A DNA stretch of 64,000 bases, from NCBI GenBank assembly GCA_963842235.1, contig CAWJFT010000003.1, positions 186,001-250,000 on the forward strand, given 5' to 3'. The notes under the pieces are model-generated. The model was not told where the DNA came from. It saw only the letters and a program-made list of their open reading frames with translations, and did not search any database. The stretch is from JACDAN01 sp963842235. Lineage in GTDB: Bacteria > Actinomycetota > Thermoleophilia > Gaiellales > Gaiellaceae. The position numbers and the translations under genes are program-made. This document shows positions 34,669 to 43,667 of this stretch, piece by piece. Every line of letters starts with the position of its first letter. Position 1 is the first letter of the stretch.

Positions 34669-35034
34669 ATGCTCGATAACTGGCTGCCGTTTCTGATTTA
34701 CGGTGCGTTGGCCGTAGCCATCCCGCTCTCGATGGTCGTGATGTCCTTCGTGTTCGCGACACCGCCGGTGGCGCGGAACCGGACCCGCGCGCTCCCGTTC
34801 GAGTCGGGCGTCTCGCTCGGCCCGCCTCACGTCGAGAAGTTCACGATCAGCTTCTACCTCACCGCACTGCTCTTCATCGTCTTCGACATCGAGATCGTCT
34901 TCCTCTACCCGCTCGCGGTCGTGCTGGAGCCGCTCGGCTGGTTCGGGTTCTGGGAGCTCGCGTTCTTCATCGGGATCCTTGCTCTGGCGTACATCTACAT
35001 CTGGCGGAAGGGGGCTCTGGATTGGCGGAGATGA
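34669..35034 (+). CDS. nuoA: NADH dehydrogenase I subunit A
   Basis: 121 aa with three membrane helices (about 9-29, 62-82, 88-110), the cytoplasmic-loop motif FESG followed by the acidic FDIEIVFLYP characteristic of NuoA. Membrane-arm subunit next to the quinone chamber. AGGGAG ribosome-binding site. First gene of the nuo operon; stop overlaps nuoB (ATGA). Confidence 0.96.
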   Translation: MLDNWLPFLIYGALAVAIPLSMVVMSFVFATPPVARNRTRALPFESGVSLGPPHVEKFTISFYLTALLFIVFDIEIVFLYPLAVVLEPLGWFGFWELAFFIGILALAYIYIWRKGALDWRR

Positions 35035-35606
35035 AGCCCAAGCGGCTGAAGGACTACGGCCTCCGTTCCGAGCGGGTGCTCTGGCGCGGGAAAGGCCCAG
35101 GCGTCTTCGAACAGGAGCTCGGGAACCTGGAGGAGAAGCTTATGCTCACGACCGTCGAGAAGGCGGTCGCCTGGGCGCAGGGCTACTCGATCTGGCCGGC
35201 CACGTTCGGGCTCGCCTGCTGCGCGATCGAGATGATGTCGATCGTCACCTCGCGCTACGACAGCGCCCGCTTCGGCGCCGAGGTCTTCCGCTCCACTCCG
35301 CGCCAGGCCGACCTGCTGATCGTCTCCGGGCGCGTCGCCCACAAGATGGCCGCGCCGCTGCGGCAGATCTACGACCAGATGCTGGAGCCCAAGTGGGTGA
35401 TCGCGATGGGCGCCTGCGCGAGCTCCGGCGGGATGTTCAACAACTACGCGGTCCTGCAGGGCGTCGACAAGATCGTCCCCGTCGACATCCACGTGCCCGG
35501 CTGCCCGCCGCGGCCGGAGGCTCTGCTCGAGGGCATCGTCCGCCTGCAGGAGAAGATCCACGCCGGCGTTCCGCCCGCGTACGAGATCCGGGGCGTCGCG
35601 AGCTGA
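35031..35606 (+). CDS. nuoB: NADH dehydrogenase I subunit B
   Basis: 191 aa from ATG 35031 (ATGA overlap with nuoA, the pattern of this operon; an in-frame TTG at 35022 is the alternative). Cluster N2 ligands are visible: tandem CC in FGLACCAIEMM, C in MGACASSGGMF and C in HVPGCPPRPEA. Carries the last Fe-S cluster before quinone. Confidence 0.96.
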   Translation: MKPKRLKDYGLRSERVLWRGKGPGVFEQELGNLEEKLMLTTVEKAVAWAQGYSIWPATFGLACCAIEMMSIVTSRYDSARFGAEVFRSTPRQADLLIVSGRVAHKMAAPLRQIYDQMLEPKWVIAMGACASSGGMFNNYAVLQGVDKIVPVDIHVPGCPPRPEALLEGIVRLQEKIHAGVPPAYEIRGVAS

Positions 35607-36169
35607 CCTACGAAGGCGTACCCGGGCTCGTCGAGACCAAGGAGGAGTTCGGCGAGACGACGCTCGTCGTCGATCCGGCACGCCTGCCCGAGGCCTGCCT
35701 CCATCTCCGCGATGTCGAAGGCTTCAGCCTCCTCTCCGACATCACGGCCGTCGACTACCTCGGCTGGGGCTCACGCGGAGTCGCGGGCTACTTCGGGACG
35801 GCGTCGGGCCGCGACCTCAACCGGCCTGGCGGGTTCGGCGCCGCAACCGGCTCGCAGGGGTACTCGCGCGTGCCGAGGCCGAAGGCGAAGCGCTTCGCCG
35901 TCAACTACCACCTCCTCGCCCTCCGGGAGGGCGCTCCGAGGCTGCGCGTGCAGGTCTGGCTCGACGACGGAGAGACCGTCGCCAGCGTCGTTCCGATCTG
36001 GCCGACCGCCGACTGGCACGAGCGGGAGGCCTGGGACATGCTGGGCATCCGCTTCGAGGGCCACCCGAACCCGACGCGGATCCTGATGGAGGACGACTGG
36101 GAAGGGCACCCGCTCCGCAAGGACTATCCGATCGGCGGCGAGCCGGTCCGATTCTCGGACGAGGTCTAG
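35603..36169 (+). CDS. nuoC: NADH dehydrogenase I subunit C, probable CTG start
   Basis: About 188 aa. The C-terminal DWHEREAWDMLGIRFEGHPNPTRILMEDDWEGHPLRKDYP motif region is the signature of NuoC (30-kDa subunit). The frame has no ATG, GTG or TTG near the expected start: the next downstream GTG (about 35947) is inside the conserved domain and the nearest upstream one is inside nuoB at 34979. A CTG at 35603 overlaps the nuoB stop as CTGA, exactly mirroring the ATGA/GTGA junctions elsewhere in the operon, so I take it as start. Confidence 0.85.
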   Translation: MTYEGVPGLVETKEEFGETTLVVDPARLPEACLHLRDVEGFSLLSDITAVDYLGWGSRGVAGYFGTASGRDLNRPGGFGAATGSQGYSRVPRPKAKRFAVNYHLLALREGAPRLRVQVWLDDGETVASVVPIWPTADWHEREAWDMLGIRFEGHPNPTRILMEDDWEGHPLRKDYPIGGEPVRFSDEV

Positions 36170-36175
36170 TCAGTA

Positions 36176-37444
36176 ATGGCCATCGTCGAGCGCCCGCAGA
36201 TCTACGAGGGGACGCACATCCCCTCCCCGATCCCGACCATTCTGTCCGTGCCCGAAGAGGTGCGAGACAGCGAAAACCTCCTCCAGGTCAACTTCGGCCC
36301 CAACCACCCGTCGACCCACGGCGTGCTCCGCCTGATCGTCGACCTGAACGGCGAGCAGGTCGTCGGCCTCAAGGCGATCGTCGGCTACCTCCACACCGGG
36401 TTCGAGAAGAACATGGAGCTGAAGACGTGGTGGAAGGCGATCACGTACGCGCCCCGGATCGACTATGTCTCCTTCCAGAACAACGAGCTCGTCTTCGTCC
36501 TTGCCGTCGAGAAGCTGCTCGGGCTGGAGGTCCCGGAGAAGGCGACCTGGATGCGGACGCTCCTCTGCGAGCTCAACCGCATCCACTCGCACCTTGTCTA
36601 CCTCGGCACCTCGGCGCTGGAGCTGGGGGCGATCTCGGTCTTCTGGTACTGCTTCCGCGAGCGGGACCTGATCCTCGATCTCTTCGAGCTCGTCGGCGGG
36701 ACGAGGATGCACACTCGCTACTTCCAGACCGGCGGCCTGGCCGAGGACATCCCAGCGGGCTTCTTCCCCGAATGCCGCCGCTTCGTCGAGTGGATGCCGA
36801 AGGCGATCGACGACTACGAGGCGCTGCTCTCGCGGAACGAGATCTGGCTCGAGCGGACGACCGGCATCGGCCGCCTCTCGGCCGAGGACGCGATCGCACT
36901 CGGCCAGTCCGGGCCGGTGCTGCGCGCGTCCGGCGTCGACTGGGATCTCCGCAAAGTCTCGCCCTACCTCTCCTACGGCGACGTCGACTTCGTCGCGCCG
37001 GTGTTCGAGAACGGCGACGTCTACGACCGTTACCGCGTCCGCGTGGAGGAGATGCGCCAGTCGACCCGGATCGTTGCCCAGTGCCTCGACCGGCTAGAGG
37101 AGATGGAAGGCGAGCCCTGGATCGTGGACGATCGCAAGATCGTCCTGCCGCCGCGGGAGGAGCTCCATACCTCGATGGAGTCGCTGATCCACCACTTCAA
37201 GCTGGTGACCGAGGGCTACCGCGTACCCGAGGGCGAGGTCTACGTCGCGACCGAGTCGCCGCGCGGTGAGCTCGGCTGCTACGTCGCCTCCGACGGCGGC
37301 CCGAGGCCGTGGCGGGTCAAGTTCCGCGCGCCCTCGCTCGTCGCCCTCGAGGCAACGGCGACCTGTATGCGCAACGCCCTCGTCGCCGATCTGATCGCGA
37401 TCGTCGGCTCGCTGGACACGGTCATGGGCGAAGTGGACCGCTGA
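36176..37444 (+). CDS. nuoD: NADH dehydrogenase I subunit D
   Basis: 422 aa. NFGPNHPSTHGVLRLIVDLNGE near residue 38 is the diagnostic 49-kDa subunit motif with the quinone-binding His; HTGFEKNME and TGGLAEDIPAGF follow, and the C-terminal ESPRGELG...APSLVALEA and DIxxxxGSLDxVMGEVDR complete it. Forms the quinone site with NuoB. Confidence 0.97.
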   Translation: MAIVERPQIYEGTHIPSPIPTILSVPEEVRDSENLLQVNFGPNHPSTHGVLRLIVDLNGEQVVGLKAIVGYLHTGFEKNMELKTWWKAITYAPRIDYVSFQNNELVFVLAVEKLLGLEVPEKATWMRTLLCELNRIHSHLVYLGTSALELGAISVFWYCFRERDLILDLFELVGGTRMHTRYFQTGGLAEDIPAGFFPECRRFVEWMPKAIDDYEALLSRNEIWLERTTGIGRLSAEDAIALGQSGPVLRASGVDWDLRKVSPYLSYGDVDFVAPVFENGDVYDRYRVRVEEMRQSTRIVAQCLDRLEEMEGEPWIVDDRKIVLPPREELHTSMESLIHHFKLVTEGYRVPEGEVYVATESPRGELGCYVASDGGPRPWRVKFRAPSLVALEATATCMRNALVADLIAIVGSLDTVMGEVDR

Positions 37445-37929
37445 TGAAATCCGCCGAAAATGCTGCGCATTTTCAGCGGGAAATTGACCGGCTGAAGTCG
37501 CGGTACCCGCATCCTCGCTCGGCTGTGATGGCCGCTCTTCGGCTCGCGCAAGAGAACCATGGAGGGTGGCTTCCTCCTGAAGCTCTCAGAGAGGTGGCCG
37601 ACGCAATGGACATCACTCCCGCACAGGCAGAGGCCGTCGCGTCGTTCTACGACATGTTCAACCTCCGGCGGGTCGGCCGACACATCGTCGAGGTCTGCAC
37701 GAACCTCTCGTGCGCCCTCGTGGGTGCGCAGCAGGTGGTCGACGCGTTCGAGGAGCAGTTCGGGATCCCGCCAGGCGAGACGTCCGAGGACGGCGAGGTC
37801 ACCTTCCGGCTGATCGAGTGCGCGGGTGGCTGCGGATACGCGCCGGTCGTGGTCGTGGACGGCCGCTACCGCGAGCCTACGAAGCCGGAGGACGTCCCTG
37901 CTCTCGTAGAGGAGATCCGCGGTGGCTGA
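37444..37929 (+). CDS. nuoE: NADH dehydrogenase I subunit E
   Basis: 161 aa. Thioredoxin-like [2Fe-2S] subunit: ligands in CTNLSC (about 84-89) and CAGGCG (about 125-129). The start ATG overlaps the nuoD stop by one base (TGATG). The end overlaps the GTG start of nuoF by 8 nt. An upstream extension of the frame into nuoD is not coding. Confidence 0.95.
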   Translation: MKSAENAAHFQREIDRLKSRYPHPRSAVMAALRLAQENHGGWLPPEALREVADAMDITPAQAEAVASFYDMFNLRRVGRHIVEVCTNLSCALVGAQQVVDAFEEQFGIPPGETSEDGEVTFRLIECAGGCGYAPVVVVDGRYREPTKPEDVPALVEEIRGG

Positions 37930-39242
37930 GCTGACGGTTCTGAAAGGCGCGGACGAGCGCGACCTGACGCGGCTCGATGAGTACCGCGCCGTCGGCGGCT
38001 ACGACGCGCTCGAGCGGGTTCGGGGCATGGCGCCGCAGGCCGTGATTGAGGAGATCAACGAGGCCGAGCTTCGTGGCCGCGGCGGCGCCGGCTTTCCGAT
38101 GGGCCGAAAGCTCAGCCTCGTCCCGCCGGTCGAGAAGCGCACAGGGCCGGCGTATGTAGTCGCGAACGCGGACGAGTCCGAGCCCGGCGCGTTCAAGGAC
38201 CGCGAGATCATGCGCCTCGTTCCGCACCGCTTCATCGAGGGCTGCTTGATCGCGGCGCACGCGATCCAGGCGAAGAACGTCTTCATCTACATCCGGGGCG
38301 AGTATCTCGCCGAGTACCTCGTGCTCGAGGCTGCCGTCGAGGAGGCGCGCGTCGCGGAGATCCTCGGCGACGTCGACGTCCTCGTCCACCGCGGCGCCGG
38401 GGCGTACATCTGCGGCGAGGAGTCGGCGATGCTGGAGTCGCTGGAGGGCGAGCGTGGCCAGCCGCGCCCGCGCCCGCCGTTTCCGCCGGTGGCCGGCCTG
38501 TACATGCAGCCGACTCTCGTCAACAACGTGCAGACCATCGCCAGCGTCCCGGCGATCATCGAGATGGGGCCCGAGCAATACAAGGAGCTCGGGGCCGAGT
38601 CCGCGCCGGGCACGGTCGTCTACTCGCTCTCCGGCAACGTCAACCGGCCGGGGAACTTCGAGCTCCCGCTCGGCACGACACTCCGCGAGCTCATCTTCGA
38701 GCACGGTCACGGCGTCGCAGACGGGCGCGCGCTCAAGGCAATCATCCCCGGGGGCTCGTCGGTCCCGGTCTTCACGCCCGACCAGCTCGACGTTCCGCTC
38801 GACTTCGATGCCGTGCAGGGAGCGGGGTCCTACCTCGGGTCGGCCGCGATCATCGTCATCGACGACCGCGCCTGCATGGTCCAGCTGGCGCTGCGCGCGG
38901 AGAAGTTCTACATGCATGAATCGTGCGGCAAGTGCACGCCCTGCCGCGAAGGGACGCGCTGGCTCGTCCAGCTGCTCCAGAAGATCGAGGATGGCGACGG
39001 CACGCAGGCAGATCTCGACCTGGTCGAGACCGTCTGTAACCGGATCGAAGGCAAGTCGCTCTGTGCGCTCGGCGACTTCGCCGTCTGGTGCGTCGGCAGC
39101 TACGTGCGAGAAGTTCCGCGAAGAGTTCCAGCGTCATATCGACGAGGGCAGGTGCCCGTTCGGCGGGACGTCGTCCGTCGAGGGCGTCCTCGCGCCGAGC
39201 GACCAGCACGCGCATACGGCGATGGCCGAGGTCCCCGCATGA
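37922..39242 (+). pseudogene. nuoF: NADH dehydrogenase I subunit F, frameshifted near its C-terminus
   Basis: GTG start. FMN/NADH-binding subunit: RGRGGAGFPMGRK, ANADESEPGAFKDR, AGAYICGEESAMLESLEG are intact, and the [4Fe-4S] ligands are in SCGKCTPCREG and later C of SLCALGD. After GSYV (about 39105-39113) the frame shifts: the expected tail EKFREEFQRHIDEGRCPFGG continues in another frame and ends at a TGA (39240-39242) overlapping the nuoG start (ATGA). In the given frame, nuoF instead reads through into nuoG as one 1147-codon ORF. Shift is net +1 (or -2); likely error or recent lesion, since only the last ~45 residues are affected. Confidence 0.85.
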
Positions 39243-41365
39243 GCTCACCCGAGTTGGCCAAGGTCACGATCGACGGGGTCGAGGTGCACGTGCCGAAGGG
39301 CCTCGGACTCGTCGAGACGGCCGCTGCCGCGGGCATCGAGATCCCCGTCTTCTGTTACGAGCCGCGGCTCGGGCCGCCGATCGGCGCCTGCCGGATGTGC
39401 CTCGTCGAGGTCGAGGGCATGGGGAAGCTCCAGGCGGGCTGCACGCTGACGGCGACCGACGGCCTCGTGGTCAGGACGGCGGCAGTCTCGGAGAAGGCGG
39501 CCGACGGGCAGGAGGCGACGCTCGAGTTCATCCTCGTGAACCACCCGCTCGACTGTCCGGTCTGCGACAAGGGCGGCGAGTGTCCGCTTCAGGACCTGAC
39601 GTTCCGCTGGGGCCCCGGGAACACGCGGATGCGGTTCCCGAAGCGCACCCTCGACAAGCCGATCCCCGTCAGCCCGCTGATCGCGCTCGACCGGGAGCGT
39701 TGCATCCTCTGCTACCGCTGCACGCGCTTCTCGGAAGGCGTCGCTGAGGACGGACAGCTCATTGCGAGGAACCGTGGTGCGCTGTCTGTGATCGCGACCT
39801 TCGAGGACGAGCCCTATCGCGGCAAGTTCAGCGGCAACGTGATCGAGCTCTGTCCCGTGGGCGCGCTCACCTCGACGACGTATCGGTTCGACGCGCGGCC
39901 CTGGGAGATCCAGAACGTGCCGAGCGTCTGCGGGATGTGCCCGGTCGGGTGCAACATCAGCGCGACGACGCGCGAGGGGCGGGTGAAGCGGATCCTCTCG
40001 CGGAACCATCCCGAGGTCGACGGCGGCTGGCTCTGCGACAAGGGGCGCTTTGCGTACGGGCACCTCGGCGCGCAGGACCGGATCGTCGATCCGCTTCAGC
40101 GAGATCGGCCCCGCTACCGGGAGCTCGGCTGGGACGAGGCGCTCGACGAAGCGGAGCGGATGCTACGGGCCGCCGGCGGGCGGATCGTCACGGCCCTGTC
40201 CGGATCGGAAACGGTCGAGATGGCCTATGCGCTCGCGAAGCTGCTCCGTCAGGGGCTTGAGGCGCACTCGGCGGTGCTGCCCGAAGGGGTCAGCCACTCG
40301 CTGGACAGCGTCCGCGCGCCGCTCTCCTCGATTGCCGGGGCCGACGTCGTGCTGATCCTCGGCGACGAGCCTGTCGCGGAGCGCGCGCCGATCGTCGACC
40401 TCTGGGTCAAGCTCGCGCGGCGGAACGGCGCCGAGATCCTCTACAGCCTCGACGAGGAGCGCGTTCGCGCGGCCGAGAACGCCGTGCTGATCTGGTCGGG
40501 CGACTGCGACGAGGACACCGACGTCACCGCTCTTGCTCAGTCGCTCGGCTGCCCCGGGTTCCACCTCCCCCGAACGGCGAACGGGCGTGGCGTCGCCGAT
40601 GCTTGGGCGGCGGCCGCGGATGCCGAGGCCGAGAGTCCGGAGCCGATCGGCCTCCTGGTCGTCTCGGGCGACGAGGCGCTCGCGGATCCCAACGTCCGCG
40701 CCATGGCCGAGCAGGCCGAGTCCGTGCTGGCGATCGCCATGTTCCGGCGGCTGGCGACGCCGCTCGCCGACCTGGTGCTGCCGGGGACGAGCTACCTGGA
40801 ACGCGACGGCACCTACGTCAACCTCGAGGGCCGCCTGCAGCGGCTCCGCCGCGCAGCGATCCCTCCGGCGCCCGACGAGCTGGCCTGGCTTGCGCGGCTC
40901 GCGGAGCGCTTCGGCGTCGAGCTCTCGCCCTACCCCTCGCAGGTCTTCGAGGAGGTCTCCGAGATCGTCTACGGCGGCCGTCCCTACGGCGAGGTCGGCG
41001 AGGAGGCCGAGCTCCCTTCACCTGTCCCCGCCGGCCAGGTCCAGGGGCCTGGCCCCCGGACACGGCCCGGCGAGACGGTCGAGGGCGACGGGTTGCGGCT
41101 CGTTACCTACCGGCCGCTCTTCTCCGGCCCGGCGGTCGAGCGGGTTCCCGAGCTGCAGTTCCAGCGGCCTGAGCCGGAGGTGGAGCTCTCCGCCGCCGAT
41201 GCCGAGCGGCTCGGAGTCCGCGCGGGACACGAGGTCACCGTCCGCTCGAACGGGACCTCCGTTCAGCTCCGCGCCCGCCTTGCCGAAGACCTGGCGCCAG
41301 GCGCCGCCCGCATCGCGCAGGACTACGCCGGCGGGCTCGAGCAGCGTGTGGAGATCCTCCCGTGA
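39239..41365 (+). CDS. nuoG: NADH dehydrogenase I subunit G
   Basis: 708 aa from ATG 39239. N-terminal [2Fe-2S] domain (CYEPRLGPPIGACRMC...C), then HPLDCPVCDKGGECPLQD (N5/N4-type ligands), CILCYRCTRFSEG, and the extra N7-type motif CGMCPVGCNI...CDKGRF, followed by the catalytically dead molybdopterin-oxidoreductase domain. At 41039-41061 an in-frame palindromic repeat adds the stretch QVQGPGPRTRPGE in a loop between domains. Overlaps nuoH (GTGA). Confidence 0.93.
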   Translation: MSSPELAKVTIDGVEVHVPKGLGLVETAAAAGIEIPVFCYEPRLGPPIGACRMCLVEVEGMGKLQAGCTLTATDGLVVRTAAVSEKAADGQEATLEFILVNHPLDCPVCDKGGECPLQDLTFRWGPGNTRMRFPKRTLDKPIPVSPLIALDRERCILCYRCTRFSEGVAEDGQLIARNRGALSVIATFEDEPYRGKFSGNVIELCPVGALTSTTYRFDARPWEIQNVPSVCGMCPVGCNISATTREGRVKRILSRNHPEVDGGWLCDKGRFAYGHLGAQDRIVDPLQRDRPRYRELGWDEALDEAERMLRAAGGRIVTALSGSETVEMAYALAKLLRQGLEAHSAVLPEGVSHSLDSVRAPLSSIAGADVVLILGDEPVAERAPIVDLWVKLARRNGAEILYSLDEERVRAAENAVLIWSGDCDEDTDVTALAQSLGCPGFHLPRTANGRGVADAWAAAADAEAESPEPIGLLVVSGDEALADPNVRAMAEQAESVLAIAMFRRLATPLADLVLPGTSYLERDGTYVNLEGRLQRLRRAAIPPAPDELAWLARLAERFGVELSPYPSQVFEEVSEIVYGGRPYGEVGEEAELPSPVPAGQVQGPGPRTRPGETVEGDGLRLVTYRPLFSGPAVERVPELQFQRPEPEVELSAADAERLGVRAGHEVTVRSNGTSVQLRARLAEDLAPGAARIAQDYAGGLEQRVEILP
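41039..41061. repeat. Palindromic repeat, copy B, inside nuoG coding sequence
   Basis: Arms GTCCAGGGGCC and GGCCCCCGGAC around a single T; one A-C mismatch. Same 23-bp element as 32996-33018 upstream of fumC. Here it is in frame and encodes VQGPGPRT in a Pro/Gly/Arg-rich linker, so it is tolerated by the protein. Confidence 0.75.
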
Positions 41366-42348
41366 ACGAGCCCTGGTGGATCGACGCCATCAAGGCGTTC
41401 GTGATCATCAACCTCCTGCTCCTGACCTTCGCGTACATGACGCTCGTGGAGCGGAAGGTGATCGGGCGCATGCAACTCCGCTATGGCCCAAACCGAGCGG
41501 GCCCGCGCGGGATCCTCCAGCCGATCGCCGACCTCGTGAAGCTGATCCGGAAGGAGTCCTTCTTCCCAAGCAGCGCTATCGACCGGCTCTACATCGCCGC
41601 TCCCGCGCTCTCCGCGGCGACGGCCCTCGCAGCCTTTGCGGTCATTCCCTGGGGAGAAGGCTGGCACATCGGCGGCTACGACATCAGCGGCCAGGTCGCC
41701 AACCTTTCGATCGGCCTGCTCCTCGTCTTCGCCCTCGGGTCGATCGGGATCTACGGCTTCATCGTCGGCGGCTGGGCGTCCGACTCGAAGTACTCGCTGC
41801 TCGGCTCGATGCGCACCTGCGCGCAGCTCGTCTCCTACGAGGTTTCGCTGGCGCTGTCGGTCCTCGGCGTGATCCTGATGGCGCGCTCCCTGTCGCTCGT
41901 GGACATCGTCAAGGCCCAGGAGAACGACTGGTGGTTCGCGGTCCCGCAGATCGTGGGGCTGCTCGTCTTCTTCGTCGCCGGCATCGCCGAGACGAACCGT
42001 GCCCCCTTCGATCTCCCCGAAGCCGAGAGTGAGCTCGTCGCCGGCTACCTGACCGAGTACAGCGGAATGCGCTTCGGCCTCTTCTCGATGGCCGAGTACG
42101 TGAACATGATCGTGCTCTCGGCGCTCTGCGTGACGCTCTTCTTCGGCGGCTGGCTCGGGCCGATCGACCAGCTCGGCCCGCTGTGGTTCATCCTCAAGCT
42201 GCTCGTCGTCATCTTCATCTTCATCTGGCTGCGGACGACCGTTCCCCGGCTCCGCTACGACCAGCTGATGGCGTTCGGGTGGAAGGTGCTCCTTCCGGTC
42301 GCGACCATCAACGCCGTCGTGACCGCCGCGCTGGTGGTGGCGCTGTGA
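41362..42348 (+). CDS. nuoH: NADH dehydrogenase I subunit H
   Basis: 328 aa, about eight membrane helices. Hallmarks of NuoH: LVERKVIGRMQLRYGPNRAGP near residue 30, and AETNRAPFDLPEAESELVAGYLTEYSGMRFG at about 210, which lines the quinone channel. GTG start overlaps nuoG (GTGA); the end overlaps nuoI (GTGA). Confidence 0.97.
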   Translation: MNEPWWIDAIKAFVIINLLLLTFAYMTLVERKVIGRMQLRYGPNRAGPRGILQPIADLVKLIRKESFFPSSAIDRLYIAAPALSAATALAAFAVIPWGEGWHIGGYDISGQVANLSIGLLLVFALGSIGIYGFIVGGWASDSKYSLLGSMRTCAQLVSYEVSLALSVLGVILMARSLSLVDIVKAQENDWWFAVPQIVGLLVFFVAGIAETNRAPFDLPEAESELVAGYLTEYSGMRFGLFSMAEYVNMIVLSALCVTLFFGGWLGPIDQLGPLWFILKLLVVIFIFIWLRTTVPRLRYDQLMAFGWKVLLPVATINAVVTAALVVAL

Positions 42349-42842
42349 GCCCGCAACCGTTTGACACGGTCAAAGGCTTCGGGGTCACCCTGAAGCAGAT
42401 CTTCAAGAAGCCGATCACTCAGCAGTACCCGGAGTACAAGCGCCCCGTCTACCCGCGCTTCCGGGGACGTCACCGCCTCTGGCGCTACGAGAACGGGCTC
42501 GAGAAGTGCGTGGGCTGCTCGCTCTGCGCAGCCGCCTGCCCGGCCGACTGCATCCGCGTCGTCGCCGAGGAGAACACCCCAACAGACCGCGTCTCGCCCG
42601 GGGAGCGCTACGCGCGGATCTACGAGATCAACCTCAGCCGCTGCATCTTCTGCGGCTATTGCGAGCTCGCCTGCCCCTTCGACGCGATCACGCTCGAGGC
42701 CGAGTACGAGCTCTCGGAGTATTCCCGCGACGACCTGATCTACACGAAAGACATGCTGCTCGCCGCGCCGGTGAAGCGGATGCCAGTCGCCGACCGTGAC
42801 CTCTACGACACGCCGATCCCCGCCTATAAGGCAAAGGCCTGA
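42345..42842 (+). CDS. nuoI: NADH dehydrogenase I subunit I
   Basis: 165 aa from GTG 42345. Two [4Fe-4S] ferredoxin motifs: CVGCSLCAAACP (about 59-70) and CIFCGYCELACP (about 102-113), carrying clusters N6a and N6b. The frame continues upstream into nuoH without meaning. Two bases separate it from nuoJ. Confidence 0.97.
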   Translation: MSPQPFDTVKGFGVTLKQIFKKPITQQYPEYKRPVYPRFRGRHRLWRYENGLEKCVGCSLCAAACPADCIRVVAEENTPTDRVSPGERYARIYEINLSRCIFCGYCELACPFDAITLEAEYELSEYSRDDLIYTKDMLLAAPVKRMPVADRDLYDTPIPAYKAKA

Positions 42843-42843
42843 G

Positions 42844-43362
42844 TTGGGAAACGTCCTCGTCTGGATCGTCTGGGTCGTCGCCGCCTTCGGCTGCCTCGGC
42901 TCCGGGATCGCAGTCATCAGCTTCTCGAACCCGTTCTTCTCGGCCCTCGCGCTGATCGGGAACCTGGCCTCGCTCGCCGTCCTCTACCTGCTGCTCTCGG
43001 CCGAGTTCGTCGCCGCCGCCCAGGTGCTCGTCTACGCCGGCGCCGTCATGGTCATGTTCCTGTTCGTGATCGCATACCTCGGGAGCCGGACCGACGTCCC
43101 GTTCGGCGCCCCGAGCTGGCAGGCGATCGCCGCGGTCGTCGCGGCCGGCGCGATCCTGGTGGACGTCGTCGCCGCCATCGGGCTGAAGGCCGGTGGAAGG
43201 CTCGACGAGCAGGCCGACATCGGCACGAATTTCGGGACTCCCAGGGAGATCGGCAGCGTCTTCCTGACCGACCACCTGCTCGCGTTCGAGATCACCTCGA
43301 TCGTGCTCCTCGCCGCCGCCGTCGGCGGCGTCGTCCTCGGCAGCGAACGGGAGCAGCGATGA
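42844..43362 (+). CDS. nuoJ: NADH dehydrogenase I subunit J
   Basis: 172 aa from TTG 42844 (the first residues GNVLVWIVWV run straight into helix 1). Five hydrophobic helices; YLLLSAEFVAAAQVLVYAGAVMVMFLFVIA is the conserved NuoJ segment with the pi-bulge-forming helix 3. Overlaps nuoK by 4 nt. Confidence 0.94.
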   Translation: MGNVLVWIVWVVAAFGCLGSGIAVISFSNPFFSALALIGNLASLAVLYLLLSAEFVAAAQVLVYAGAVMVMFLFVIAYLGSRTDVPFGAPSWQAIAAVVAAGAILVDVVAAIGLKAGGRLDEQADIGTNFGTPREIGSVFLTDHLLAFEITSIVLLAAAVGGVVLGSEREQR

Positions 43363-43667
43363 AGGGCCCGGATGTCAGCTGGTACCTGGCCGTCTCGGCC
43401 TTGCTGTTCGCGATTGGAGCCCTCGGCGTGCTCATCCGTCGTAGCCCGCTGATCGTCCTCCTCTCGCTGGAGATCATGCTCAACGCGGCCAATCTGGCTC
43501 TGATCGCCTTCGCACGACACCTGGGCGACCCGTCGGGCCAGGTCTTCGCCCTCGCGGTCATGGCCGTCGCTGCTTCCGAGGTCGTCGTCGGCCTCGGCCT
43601 CATCGTCGCTCTGAACCGCGCGCGCGTCGCGCTCGACGTCGACTACCTGAGCACGCTCCGCGGATGA
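43359..43667 (+). CDS. nuoK: NADH dehydrogenase I subunit K
   Basis: 102 aa, three helices; the conserved glutamates for proton translocation are in SLEIMLNAANLALI and AASEVVVGLGLIVAL. Overlaps both neighbours by 4 nt (ATGA). Confidence 0.96.
   Translation: MKGPDVSWYLAVSALLFAIGALGVLIRRSPLIVLLSLEIMLNAANLALIAFARHLGDPSGQVFALAVMAVAASEVVVGLGLIVALNRARVALDVDYLSTLRG

Noticed and set aside
37922..41365. Natural NuoF-NuoG fusion
   Set aside because: The conserved NuoF tail and its stop are in another frame overlapping nuoG as ATGA, so a frameshift explains the fused frame better.
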